A stretch of DNA of 14,578 nt from contig JAQIFP010000095.1 of the NCBI GenBank assembly GCA_030141585.1, forward strand, positions 45,289-59,866, given 5' to 3'. A program made the position numbers and the translations under genes. A model generated the notes under the pieces. The model was given only the letters and a program-made list of their open reading frames with translations. It was not told the DNA's origin and searched no databases. Shown piece after piece: positions 1 through 9,510 of the stretch. Every line of letters begins with the position of its first letter. Within the stretch, counting starts at the first letter, position 1. This DNA comes from Ophryocystis elektroscirrha (Eukaryota; Apicomplexa; Conoidasida; Neogregarinorida; Ophryocystidae).

Positions 1-165
1 TTTATTTATCTAGTGTGTATTTATTTAATGTTTATTTATTTATATAATGATGTATATTTATTATATAATGTATAATTATATATATAATGTATACTTACTT
101 ACATAATAATGTATATTTATTTATATAATGTATATTTATTTATATAAGGTATATTATTTGTTGTA
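1..165. repeat. AT-rich low-complexity tract with a 19-20 bp tandem unit
   Basis: This is an imperfect tandem array built on a unit close to TATATTTATTTATATAATG. Two near-identical copies lie side by side at 111-149, and degenerate copies extend leftwards. It sits inside the intron that follows the last visible exon of the SPX-EXS gene. No coding exon could be supported between 1 and 255. Confidence 0.6.
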
Positions 166-255
166 TAATTATTAATATGATATAATCTAGTCAAAATTAC
201 AATTTAATATAATTTATACAACTTGACTACAAATAATTATTACTAATTAACTCAC

Positions 256-1867
256 CATTCAAGCTGACTGAAAATAACGACACATAAGCTGGATACATAT
301 TTACCCATGTTAGCCAAATGAGTACTTTTTTCGTAATCGTCAGTTATCAAACGAGAAAAACATTGACATAAGCGTATATAGCATGGCATAGCAGTTAATA
401 ATATTATGCAAATAATATCAAACTTTAACCAGTAATTGTCCATTTTGTACGTTATTCCAAGTACTTCTCTGATACTCATTTATTTACAAATGACAAACCT
501 GGGTATGAAAAGTAATACAAAGTAAAAATCAATAAGAGGTTTAGTAAGAGATGTTAATATATCTCCAACAACATTATCAGTAAATGTTATACGTTCTTTC
601 CAACATATGCTGCAATAATAAATTATAAATACAGAATTATTATAAACAAGTAAATTATAATTACTATTATAATCATAATTTATAGGAAATTAAATGAACG
701 AAAGTATATATATATATATAAATATATTAAACAAAATATTTATAACTTTATTTTTATAATAAAAATAATTCTATAATCCAAACTGTTTTATAATTAATAT
801 TATTTTTAATGAGTATTTAGATACCCTGAATTAATGCATCTAAGAATGCTTTTAACTACTTTGACGCGATCTGTAGAAGGTAGATTCTTAGAAGGGATAA
901 ATAAAAGAAGAAATTGAGTTCCGAAGACAATAAATACATTTACTTTATACCTTTCAAGAAATACCATAAAATTAAGTGACATTATACCAAGTTTCCGATA
1001 ATAATAAATGAAATTTTATGGATAATATAAAAACTCCAAAACCAATTATCCACACAGTAAACAATAGTTGTGATACAGCAAATAAAAACTTCGAAGAAAC
1101 TTGGCATTTTGCGTCGATATTCAACAAAAACTTGTAATTTATGTTCCATCTTTCGAAGCAAGCTAAAGCCAAACCAGCTCCCGTAAATAATAAAACAAAA
1201 ACCAAAGACAAACGAAAGAATGGAAAGTACTTCAAAAATAAACTGTAATTGAAATTAAGGCAAGGAAAAAATATGATTAGTAGAATTATTGCTGATCCCA
1301 TAAAACAAGTTCCAAAAAAAAAAGATACCCAATCAAGATTAATAAATGATTCCTATAATGGCAATGAAAACTCTCTTTAGTAATAAGTCTTACTTAACAG
1401 TAAATACATATATACATACTAAGGTTTGTGCTATTATTTATTACATATTTTAGAAGAAGTCTTCTCTCAACAATTGCATTCAATTCGTTGACATTATTTA
1501 TAGGATGCTTAGATTTATGCTTGATAGATTCGCTATATAAACTAATCAATTTTTCCTATAAATATTTTTATTTTATTAATATTACCGTAAATTTCGCAGA
1601 AATTACTAGTTGTGATAGTTCTTTTTCAAACACAGAAAATTCTTTTTCCGCATCATTTTTACTCAAAAATTTATCTCTTTTTTTCAATATACGATAAACT
1701 GCTATGGTATTTAACTGCACATAATTTTTCAGCTGATCTGCATATTCCCAGCACTTTAATATTGTTTGTGCAATGTGTTCTCTTTGAAAATACACCTAAA
1801 TAACCACTCAGTACTCTTTATAGGTATATATCTATTTTCAAACATATTATATAAACATAATAATAAT

Positions 1868-1915
<48 letters not shown>

Positions 1916-2411
1916 TTTTTGTTGGAATAACTTTTAACCTAATTACAATATTAGTATTAATATAATTAATTGAAGTTTTATTTGCATATAGTTTTACTTG
2001 TTTGCTTATAAAATTAGATTGATTAGTTATTGCTGATGAAATGTAATAAAGTAACAATTTTTATACGTGTAATATGCTCTGTGTTTTTTATTTCTGTAGT
2101 TATAAAATCTAGATGTTGATAGAGAAGATTTGCTTCACTTGTAAAAAACTTTGAAACGATATTTACTTTTTCTTGCAGACACTCCAAAAAAAAAGCATTT
2201 GCTTTATTAGTTTTTTCATCTTTATATATATATATCAAAGATTACATATACCTTTACCATCAATGATCAAAGGTGTCTCCAAGTCTAAGGATACATTTTT
2301 CGGTAAGTCATACTTATTTTTATGCAAAAAATCTTTCAAGTAATTATAAGGTATATATTTGTCCTTCCATCCCAATTTAGCATAATTTTCAACTTGATCT
2401 CCAAATTTCAT
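256..2411 (-). CDS. SPX-EXS domain phosphate exporter (XPR1/SYG1 family), 3' end beyond the window
   Basis: Likely a phosphate exporter regulated by inositol pyrophosphates. Exons, in coding order: 2411-2258 (or to 2252), 2219-2056, 1795-1586, 1555-1445, 1352-988, 950-825, 609-499, 468-256. All junctions keep phase and give about 485 residues before the left edge. The start MKFGDQVENYAKLGWKDKYI is the typical SPX N-terminus, and an in-frame stop lies just upstream. SPX continues with FFLECLQEKVN and ends in the hallmark Lys-rich helix NTIAVYRILKKRDKF, which binds inositol pyrophosphates in this family. Hydrophobic helices follow in exons 5 and 6. EXS motifs are DILTSLTKPLIDF (exon 7) and MPCYIRLCQC plus HLANMGKYVSSLCVVIFS (exon 8). 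The rest of EXS must lie outside, after the strong donor GTGAGT at 255. The weakest junction is the GTTACT donor at 2055. The 5' end is only 76 bp from the stop of the UBE2J gene. Confidence 0.88.
1796..2055 (-). other. Intron of the SPX-EXS gene with a long (AT)n microsatellite
   Basis: This 260-nt intron interrupts the SPX domain. It holds an (AAT)n stretch followed by an uninterrupted (AT)20 run at 1872-1911. The acceptor TTATTTAG is good, while the donor GTTACT at 2055 is weak. It was chosen because it is the only GT that restores phase between two clearly SPX-like exons. No coding sequence was seen inside. Confidence 0.6.
1872..1911. repeat. (AT)20 microsatellite
   Basis: A perfect AT dinucleotide run, preceded by AAT triplets at about 1858-1871. 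It is intronic and likely to be length-polymorphic. Confidence 0.9.
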
Positions 2412-2487
2412 TATATCAACATCTATTGCTAACTTTTAGGTATTATATCTGTACATTTTAACAATTATTACTAAGAAAAAAAATATA

Positions 2488-3262
2488 TTATATTATATCG
2501 AAAACATTTATTAGCGTATCAGGATATTTGAAAATATTTATTGATAAATATGTTATATATGCTATACATATAAAGATGCTGAAATCAATGGATAATGTAT
2601 ACCATTGTTTCCAAGAAGCCGTTCTACAAAAATTCATAAATGATGGAATAATTATTAGTTTTAAATAATTCAATAAAGCAATTATTGATAATCGCTTTCC
2701 TGTTCCATTTTGGCCTCGTCGTCTTCTTCTCCCTATCAAATTTAGTAATATAAAGGTATTCATTTAAATTAATTATTCGTCATTGTATAAACATAATATC
2801 CTTCGTTATTTATAGTTAATCTATATAAACAATGTTATTTATATTATAAATAAATAAACAATAAATAAATTGTACTTATAGCATATACATAGAATTATTA
2901 TACAACGTAAATACAGAGTATGCGTTTAAATATATAAAGACAACTTACGGCGGCTTTCATAATCATTTTCAACGTTGGACTCATTCGATTTTTTGATAGT
3001 ATCGTTATCAAAGTAACTGTCGTCACTTTTATTAAACCGAATATAAGAATTTTTCACACGCACATTAGGAGGAACTAATGCAGCTGGTAGAATCTAAATC
3101 AAAGAAAACAATTTATCACAAATTCAAATTGTTATACATTATATACATCATATAAAGTGTATTTGTAATAATAGGTCTGTTTCAAGCATTAAATAATTAA
3201 TAATTAATATATTTATAAATAAAAATATACATTAAAATGTTATAATAATTATTTATCTAATA

Positions 3263-3297
<35 letters not shown>

Positions 3298-4537
3298 TTA
3301 ATTATACAATTAATTATATAATAATTATGTGTTGTAAATTAATTTCATAGTAATTATATATAATATATGTAATAATTATATATTAGTTAAATATTAATTA
3401 TATAATAAATATATATTAATTATATATTTATTATATAATACTCATATATTAATTATATAATAATTATTACTGATTATATATAAATTATAAATTAATTATA
3501 TATTATATATATAGTAATTATATATTAGTTAGATATTAATTATATATTAATTATATATTAATTATATATTTTTTATATATTAATTATATATTAATTATAT
3601 ATTAATTATATATTAATTATATATTAATTTTATAATAACTGTATATTAATTATATATAAATAATATATAATATATATAATAATTATATATTAGTTAGATA
3701 ATAATTATATTTTAATTATATGCTAATTATATATTGATTATATAACGATTATATATTTAATTTAATTATTTTTTTTTTATATGTTATAGTATATAATAAT
3801 ATTCGTTAATAACTTACAGGGCAAACTGGTTCAGAGGGTAAGCAATGTTCAGAAACAATTTCAAGATTAGTTTTATTACATATAGGACATTTCCAATTAA
3901 CAGATTGAGCAGCTAGACGCTGGCGCTCTTTCGCAGACCAATTGACACTATTTGCAAGTCCTTCGCCAGAAGTTGAAAAAAAGGCATGTAAAGCATCTAA
4001 CATAGTTGCTATTCCCCATGATGCATGCCACATTTCTGGATTTGAAAGAGAAGCAGTCATACAAATTTTTTTTCCAACCTCAAATCTATAAATATCTCAA
4101 TTTATCTAATTACATAATAATTGTATAGTAATATGCTGAATTTAAAAAAAAAAACGTGCCTAGATATTTTTTAGCTCACATAGGAAATATATATATTGCA
4201 AAATATAATTTACCTTCCATTTAGATGAAAAAGGAACAATACAGGGGCTGCATTTGGGTAATTATGCGGTAAAACTATTCTTCCGTGATATAAACCATTC
4301 TAAAACATAAATTAAAAATCAAGTATTTAAATATTATGTGTGTATGTCGAATAAATGCATTACGGCAAAATCAGAGTCAGCAGGCCCTCTAACTGTAAAA
4401 TGCCATTCAAGCATATTATCTTCACTAATAGGTAAAGCATACCAATATGAATTTTTCTTTTTTTTTATTTCGGCATACTCTCTAGTTATTCGAAGTATTG
4501 TTTGAGCTGTATGTGCTGTTTTATGAGAATCTAACAT
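2488..4537 (-). CDS. Ubiquitin-conjugating enzyme E2 J (UBE2J/Ubc6 type), tail-anchored
   Basis: A membrane E2 expected to charge ubiquitin for ER-associated degradation. Exons, in coding order: 4537-4364, 4299-4214, 4085-3818, 3093-2949, 2732-2488. They total 918 nt and 305 aa, close to human UBE2J1. The start is the first ATG after an in-frame stop and puts the N-terminus where UBE2J proteins begin. The family signature is nearly complete: LEWHFTVRGPADSDF (about 44-57), GLYHGRIVLPHNYP, NGRFEVGKKIC with catalytic Cys95, then HASWGIATMLDAL and SAKERQRLA. After the UBC fold come C153-x2-C156 and H167, C168, C175, which could form a small zinc site; UBE2J1 has a cysteine cluster at the same place. 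A disordered acidic linker leads to seven consecutive arginines (224-230), a hydrophobic patch (239-256) and a C-terminal membrane helix (about 271-292). This is the tail-anchor layout typical of the family. Intron sizes are 64, 128, 724 and 216 nt. Confidence 0.93.
3094..3817 (-). other. Large 724-nt AT-only intron of the UBE2J gene
   Basis: The donor is GTAAGT at 3817 and the acceptor TTTGATTTAG ends at 3094. The intron joins exons in phase 0, right after the Cys/His cluster of the enzyme. Its body is almost pure A and T, made of (AT)14 at 3267-3294, many TTAATTATATA variants and an ordered 11-bp tandem array. No open frame of note was found. Confidence 0.8.
3534..3632. repeat. 11-bp tandem array, unit TATTAATTATA, nine units
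   Basis: Nine contiguous 11-bp units can be counted. Units 1-3 and 5-8 match TATTAATTATA exactly. Unit 4 (3567-3577) and unit 9 (3622-3632) are variants. The array lies inside the large intron of the UBE2J gene, and degenerate versions of the unit continue on both sides. Confidence 0.85.
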
Positions 4538-4740
4538 ATTTTGTGACTTAAGAGGTCCAGTATAAAAAATACAATAATAAATACATAATAGTTTAATAAT
4601 TAATATATATTCACTTTTATGTGTTTAAATTGAACCGTATATAATTAAAAAATGTTAGGAATATTATAATATTAAAAGTAATTTACATTTCTATTAAATT
4701 ATTTAAAAAATAGAAAATTAATAATTTTGAAGTAATCATA

Positions 4741-7581
4741 TTAAGTAATCAAAGCATGGTTTTTATATTTTTTGACAAAGCAATTGGGGAAAGTATAACT
4801 TTGCGATTCTGTGGAAGCTTGAGAGGATATTAACTGTGTCGATTCAGTTGTGTTCTGATAATTTCTTTTATCAGATGAATTGTAACTATTTTGTGCGTTA
4901 TATTCAAGATTTTGATAAGTGGGGTTATCATGATCATTATTTGTTAAAAGCATATCAGTTAACTGATAAGACAATAAATCTTCATGATTTTTTAATAACC
5001 ATTTTTTGTCATAGCTTGCTTGGGTGTTCTTTAGATTGCTCAAATTATTTCTTAAAAGACTAATATTTTGAAGCTGTTTTTTGTTTTCGTGCAGCAAATT
5101 CTCCTGATTTATTATATTATTTTTGGAAACATAATTAGAACAATCAAAGTTGTCCAATTTAGCTGAATTTTTTCTTTCTGGTTTTTTTTCAGATATTTTA
5201 TGATAACTTGGAGAGGGAGAATGATCTCTCGACATAACATATGAAAATTGACAATTTCTTGATAAAGAATCAGATTGATTAGTTTTAGGCGTTTCTAGTG
5301 ATTGTGAATTTTTAGTTTGTCTGTATTTTTGTATTGGATAATTGTCAATATTTTTATACATCAAAGATTTACTGCATGGATTTGTGTTTTTCGAATCGAT
5401 TGATCTAGCGCTAAATAATGTATTGTTGCATTTTTCAGGCTGTTGATGCTGAGAATAAAAATATTGCGAATTATGACTTTGAGAATTATTTGGTGTATTA
5501 TTGATAATTTGTTTTTCGCTATCTAAAGATTTACGTTGATAATGTTTATTCAGTAGCTGTATAGAATGCATTTTTCTACTATTGCTGCGTACTAGAGATT
5601 TATTTTGCTTGGATGAACATGATGATGAAGAATATACTGCTGGACTATTTTCCATACATAATTTATTTATGGGACTTCTAGGAGGGATACAGGAACCTGT
5701 ATCAGATCGTTGAGGTTCCGAGCGGGGTGCTTCAGATTGTGGCATCTCTCTATCTGGAGCTTTGGGTCGCGAAATGTTCCAATGTATATTATTGTTATTG
5801 ACTGTATTAAAGGTGCATAACTCCGTGTACAAAGACTGACTTTTGTGTAATTCTTTCTTTAAATTACTTAATTCTTCACTGTATAAAGGTATGTTTTGTA
5901 AATTTGGATTATTTGAAGGGTAGGTAGAACTATTGGAATATTCCACATTACTTTTTTCAGGGTATATATATAACTGTTGGTCGTCATTTTCCTGCTTATT
6001 ATCAAGTTGTGTAAAATGTTCTTTTAACATGTTTTCTTGTAGATTTTGCGAACGCATCATTTGAAAAGAATGATTCCGAAAAGAGTTGCAGTCTTCTTTG
6101 TTATAATTCGAAGAAATTTCGATATAGTATTTGAGAGTTTCTTTTTGTTGCTTTAAACGCTCTTGTAGTAACTGATTTTCTTGCTGAATAGACTGGCATT
6201 CATTAGTACATCTTTGCGCTATTTGAAAAGCTTCGGTAGCACGTTTTAAAAGAATTGAGCATTGATTTTTGAGAGTTTCATTGATATTGCGTAATTTATC
6301 ATTTTCTTTACTATACAAATCTTTAGTATTGCTAAGCTGGTTTAGTTTATCTTTTAAGGACTGAATGGAAAATTGACACAGTTGAATCTTTTCATCACAT
6401 AGCTCCATAGATTTTTTACATTCTTCGTATTTCTGTTGTTTCTCTTTCAATTGATTGGACATCAAATTATACTCTTTTTGCTGTGCGTAGTAAACGTTTT
6501 TAGCAGCTTCAATGTCGCATTTCATTTGTTGCAGTACATTTTCTAGCGTTTCAATGCGCTGTTTCTTTTCACTAAGGCGTTTTAAAGTATTCTCGTAAAC
6601 AGTATTCAACTGAATATTTTTTTCCGAATATTTCGCAACGGTTTTTAATGCAGCGGAACTCTCCTTTTCAAGTAATTTATTTAACTTATTTAATTCCCGT
6701 GTGAGTTCTTCTTCCTCCTTCCATTTACGTGTAACAAGTTCTAAGGACTTTTTTACAGTAAACAGCTCAATTTCAAGCTCTTTTAGCAAATCTTTTTTGC
6801 TGTTTAAACATTTTTCGCCATTATTCTTTTCTTTCTCTATTTCGGAATCAAACTCTTCCTTTAATTTACGTACACGCTCTTCATGCTCAATAAGAATTTC
6901 TTTACTTAACTTATCCTTAATCCCTTCTGTTTTGCTTAATTCAGATAATTCTTCACGTAAGTACTTTATTTCATTTTGTAAACTTAAATTTTCATTTAAT
7001 AACTTTTTTAAATCGTTTGATAAATCTGAGCTGCTTGTACTTTTATATACTGGCTTTTTTATCTTAATACCAAGATTTCTGGTTTCTATATTAGGCTCTA
7101 CGTATTTATTTAATTTACTATTAATATTATTATTATTGTTATTATTATTATTATTATTATTGTTTCGGACTAAGTTTCGATTCACAACATTTGATTTATT
7201 AATTATTTTATCATTTGTTCGTCCATACGGCAATAATGGCTTGTACAATGGCGCAATGCTATATTTTGTGTTAGGTTTTTTTTCATTACGAATAATTGGA
7301 ACCGGTTCATCCTTATTCGAGTCATAACACATAGATAATCTTTTTTCAGACTCATTTAAATTATTAGAGGTTATTAAGTTATCATCATCTTTGTAATGAT
7401 CGTGAGTTCCACTGTACCTATGTCTAAAAGTAAAAGCTTGAGATTCATTGGAATTATTGATTTTTGAAGCTAAACATTTGTTATTTATCGACTTATCATA
7501 TCCATCAGCATTATTAAATAAAAACAGTTTTTTAGGTTGCTCATAATTACTATAAATTAATCTTTTTTCACATTCGATCAT
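4741..7581 (-). CDS. Large coiled-coil protein with poly-Asn tract, family not recognised
   Basis: A single exon of 946 aa with no intron needed. The N-terminal 180 residues are polar and carry 13 consecutive Asn (140-152, DNA at 7126-7164). Residues about 185-490 form a long Leu/Glu/Lys heptad-rich coiled coil, starting near DLKKLLNENLSLQNEIKYL and ending near LLQERLKQQKETL. A short second coil (SEELSNLKKELHKSQ) follows. The C-terminal half is disordered, rich in Asn, Ser and Gln, and includes a small imperfect repeat, APDREMPQSEAPRSEPQRSD. There is no signal peptide or membrane helix, so a cytoplasmic or cytoskeletal scaffold role is only an inference. It is flanked by genes on the same strand, 203 bp from UBE2J and 161 bp from the four-pass protein. 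Long reverse-strand frames opposite the coil are shadows of its codon composition. Confidence 0.85.
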   Translation of the reverse strand: MIECEKRLIYSNYEQPKKLFLFNNADGYDKSINNKCLASKINNSNESQAFTFRHRYSGTHDHYKDDDNLITSNNLNESEKRLSMCYDSNKDEPVPIIRNEKKPNTKYSIAPLYKPLLPYGRTNDKIINKSNVVNRNLVRNNNNNNNNNNNNNINSKLNKYVEPNIETRNLGIKIKKPVYKSTSSSDLSNDLKKLLNENLSLQNEIKYLREELSELSKTEGIKDKLSKEILIEHEERVRKLKEEFDSEIEKEKNNGEKCLNSKKDLLKELEIELFTVKKSLELVTRKWKEEEELTRELNKLNKLLEKESSAALKTVAKYSEKNIQLNTVYENTLKRLSEKKQRIETLENVLQQMKCDIEAAKNVYYAQQKEYNLMSNQLKEKQQKYEECKKSMELCDEKIQLCQFSIQSLKDKLNQLSNTKDLYSKENDKLRNINETLKNQCSILLKRATEAFQIAQRCTNECQSIQQENQLLQERLKQQKETLKYYIEISSNYNKEDCNSFRNHSFQMMRSQNLQENMLKEHFTQLDNKQENDDQQLYIYPEKSNVEYSNSSTYPSNNPNLQNIPLYSEELSNLKKELHKSQSLYTELCTFNTVNNNNIHWNISRPKAPDREMPQSEAPRSEPQRSDTGSCIPPRSPINKLCMENSPAVYSSSSCSSKQNKSLVRSNSRKMHSIQLLNKHYQRKSLDSEKQIINNTPNNSQSHNSQYFYSQHQQPEKCNNTLFSARSIDSKNTNPCSKSLMYKNIDNYPIQKYRQTKNSQSLETPKTNQSDSLSRNCQFSYVMSRDHSPSPSYHKISEKKPERKNSAKLDNFDCSNYVSKNNIINQENLLHENKKQLQNISLLRNNLSNLKNTQASYDKKWLLKNHEDLLSYQLTDMLLTNNDHDNPTYQNLEYNAQNSYNSSDKRNYQNTTESTQLISSQASTESQSYTFPNCFVKKYKNHALIT
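7126..7164. repeat. Poly-Asn trinucleotide repeat
   Basis: Thirteen AAT/AAC codons in the coiled-coil gene, read on the minus strand. A trinucleotide expansion of this kind is common in AT-rich protist genes. Confidence 0.9.
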
Positions 7582-7742
7582 AAATTTGTCAATAAGTAAT
7601 GCACCACAAACTGTGATATGCGTACCACACAGTAATAAATCTTAACAATTTCGTTTATAACTATAATTAGTACAAGTTAAAGTTTTGCATTCATAAAAGT
7701 TTTTCTTATAATTAGATTTTTGCTTTTGATAAGAACTTAATC

Positions 7743-9086
7743 TTAGTAATAATAAGTTGAGTTTGCTCCAAACTGAAAATTATTTTCATACATATCAGCA
7801 CCATATGGTGAATATTCTTCATTTTCGTCAGCATAAAAATTGCTTCTTTTTTTTTTTTTTTTTTTGAGTGGTTTTTTTGATGTTTTGTTATTTAAATTGT
7901 AAGTTTGATCTTCTTGAGGTAAACCTAGAGTGAGCTTGATGTCATCAACATAATAATCGTATAAATTGGCTTCTTTTCTTGATTCAACCAAATCGGGAGA
8001 ATCTCCAGCTATTGATAGAAGTCGTATTATCATATACCCGCTGCAAAATAATGCAACAACAATAACAAATAGTATATATATAAATCCATAAGAATAGGAG
8101 GTATGGTTTGTCGGCGTACTTAATATTTGGAATAGTAAAACACTAGAAGTATTCATCGAAGAAAAAGCAATCATAAATATCACTGTATATACTATACATG
8201 TGAATATTGACATCAATTGGGGTATCATAATACACTTCACAGTCATAGATGATATTGATTTATTTTGTAGGCTTATCAAATACATACTTGTTGCGAAAAA
8301 TATTATAGATGTGACAGCTAGTATAGCTATATACAGTTGAGAAAACAAATCTAACTTCCAAAACATTGTACAGTACACTGATCCAAACATATGCGATAAA
8401 TGCGTCGATCTGAATTAAACATGTTTTATCAAGTAAAATATATCAATTTAAGTAAATTACACTAATATATTACACTAATATATTTATGCTTATATATATA
8501 TATTGTTATAGTTATAATTATTCATATACTTGAAATATTATTAATATGTATTGGTATATACTGACAGTTTGAAGCATAAAGTTATTAATTAATTGATTAT
8601 TAATCTATATTATTGTCTTAATATTTTATTGTAATTTTTCGATAATTTTGAGTGTATTATAGATATATTGAAGTATCATAAATAATGTGCAACTTTCTTT
8701 CTTACTTACTGGCAAACAAAATTTGTTGCTGTTTTGATATTTTGATTATTTATAGCATTTACGTATGCACGACAAGATTCAGCAAGGGTTTCGGACATGT
8801 CTCCTACCATGTTTCTGAAAGGCGTTGGAGCATCTGACCAAAAAGGCGTACAATCAGATCTTGCATAGACTCGAAATAGTGAAAATTCCAGATGTATCAA
8901 AGAACCTCCAATAAATGTCCAATTAAACTTAAAATACTCCGGAATAAAAATACCTCCCAAAAAAAGACCCGACGCTATTAAAGATGCAGCTACTAGTTTA
9001 ATTAAATTGGTCGATTTAATAGGTTTCCCTATGAACTCATCTGATGAACTGTCGTCCTCATATTCTATAAAATTATCGACTAACAT
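7743..9086 (-). CDS. Four-pass membrane protein with claudin-like topology
   Basis: Two exons, 9086-8710 and 8409-7743, join in phase across a 300-nt intron (donor GTAAGT, acceptor TAATTCAG), giving 347 aa. The first ATG lies after an in-frame TAG. An acidic cytoplasmic N-terminus (EDDSSSDEF) is followed by TM1 (about 29-51). A large first loop has four cysteines (79, 105, 125, 139) and an NWT sequon. TM2 (151-173), TM3 (186-209), a second loop with NTS and NHT sequons, and TM4 (234-258) follow. The roughly 90-residue cytoplasmic tail has a Lys/Arg block (T19 homopolymer at 7847-7865) and a Tyr-rich end finishing YYY. The layout of a large cysteine-containing loop 1, a small loop 2 and a cytoplasmic tail is that of the claudin superfamily. 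In apicomplexans the invasion protein CLAMP is built this way. I cannot confirm orthology from sequence alone. It is divergent from the secreted repeat protein. Confidence 0.8.
8410..8709 (-). other. Intron of the four-pass membrane protein gene (300 nt)
   Basis: The donor is GTAAGTAAG at 8709 and the acceptor TTTAATTCAG ends at 8410. It splits codon Gln126 in phase 2, at the end of the first extracellular loop. The body is AT-rich low complexity with no coding content. Confidence 0.8.
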
Positions 9087-9118
9087 TAGTAATAATTCCT
9101 GTACTTTCTATGTTCCAT

Positions 9119-9142
9119 TTCTGGCGGGGCAAAAGTCCCACA
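9119..9142. promoter_or_regulatory. GC-rich patch with E2F-like core
   Basis: The sequence TTCTGGCGGGGCAAAAGTCC stands out from surroundings that are nearly all A/T. It ends roughly 35-55 bp upstream of the four-pass protein's ATG. GGCGGG flanked by T and A resembles an E2F/DP-type site. E2F-like motifs are known to be enriched upstream of Cryptosporidium genes, but assignment here is only a hypothesis. Confidence 0.3.
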
Positions 9143-9307
9143 GCTAATTAATTTGTACTTTTAAATAGCAATATTCTTCAATTAACTGAATCACAAAACT
9201 AAAATATTTGAATCCTATACAACTTTTTCCATAAAAAACTCTTTTACTCTTCATTTAAATATTACGAAATCGTTCAATAAGATCAATAGAATTTTACATG
9301 CATAAAT

Positions 9308-9330
9308 TTTCTTAATATTGTATTAAGAAA
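9308..9330. repeat. Perfect 10-bp inverted repeat
   Basis: The arm TTTCTTAATA (9308-9317) pairs perfectly with TATTAAGAAA (9321-9330) across a 3-nt loop, TTG. It is the first of three hairpin-capable repeats in the divergent intergenic region. Confidence 0.75.
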
Positions 9331-9446
9331 CTAGATTTTATTTTATTAAGCAAAATTTAAGAAAAAACAATTAATTTTTATGGAACTTTTTAAACTTCGG
9401 ATTTTCAAACAAAATTACATGAAAAATAAATAAAATTTTTGTCTTC

Positions 9447-9487
9447 ATAAAGATCACAAAGAATTATTAATTCTTTGTGATCTTTAT
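9447..9487. repeat. Perfect 20-bp inverted repeat with a single-base centre
   Basis: The left arm ATAAAGATCACAAAGAATTA (9447-9466) is followed by T at 9467, then its exact reverse complement at 9468-9487. Pairing stops cleanly at both ends. It includes the mixed-base block GATCACAAAG, so it is not simply an A/T composition effect. As RNA only the outer part could form a stem because the centre has no loop. It could also act as a palindromic protein-binding site or cruciform. Confidence 0.9.
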
Positions 9488-9510
9488 AAATTTAAAATCA
9501 ATAAAATTGC

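Noticed and set aside
200..230. A further SPX-EXS exon after TTATTTGTAG
   Set aside because: In the required phase it reaches a stop after three codons and has no EXS motif. The next exon is more likely beyond the left edge.
1428..1803. Two plus-strand frames across the SPX-EXS exons
   Set aside because: The minus strand here encodes recognisable SPX sequence (NTIAVYRILKKRDK). The plus-strand products have no family features.
256..2411. Viral association suggested by the XPR1 family name
   Set aside because: XPR1 is named for its use as a retrovirus receptor in mammals. The gene here is a host-type transporter, and no viral sequence is present in the window.
6701..7327. Plus-strand frame of 208 codons opposite the coiled-coil gene
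   Set aside because: It translates to Ser/Phe/Leu-rich sequence that is the mirror of Lys/Glu/Asn codons in the coil. The minus-strand product has clear heptads and a full-length frame.
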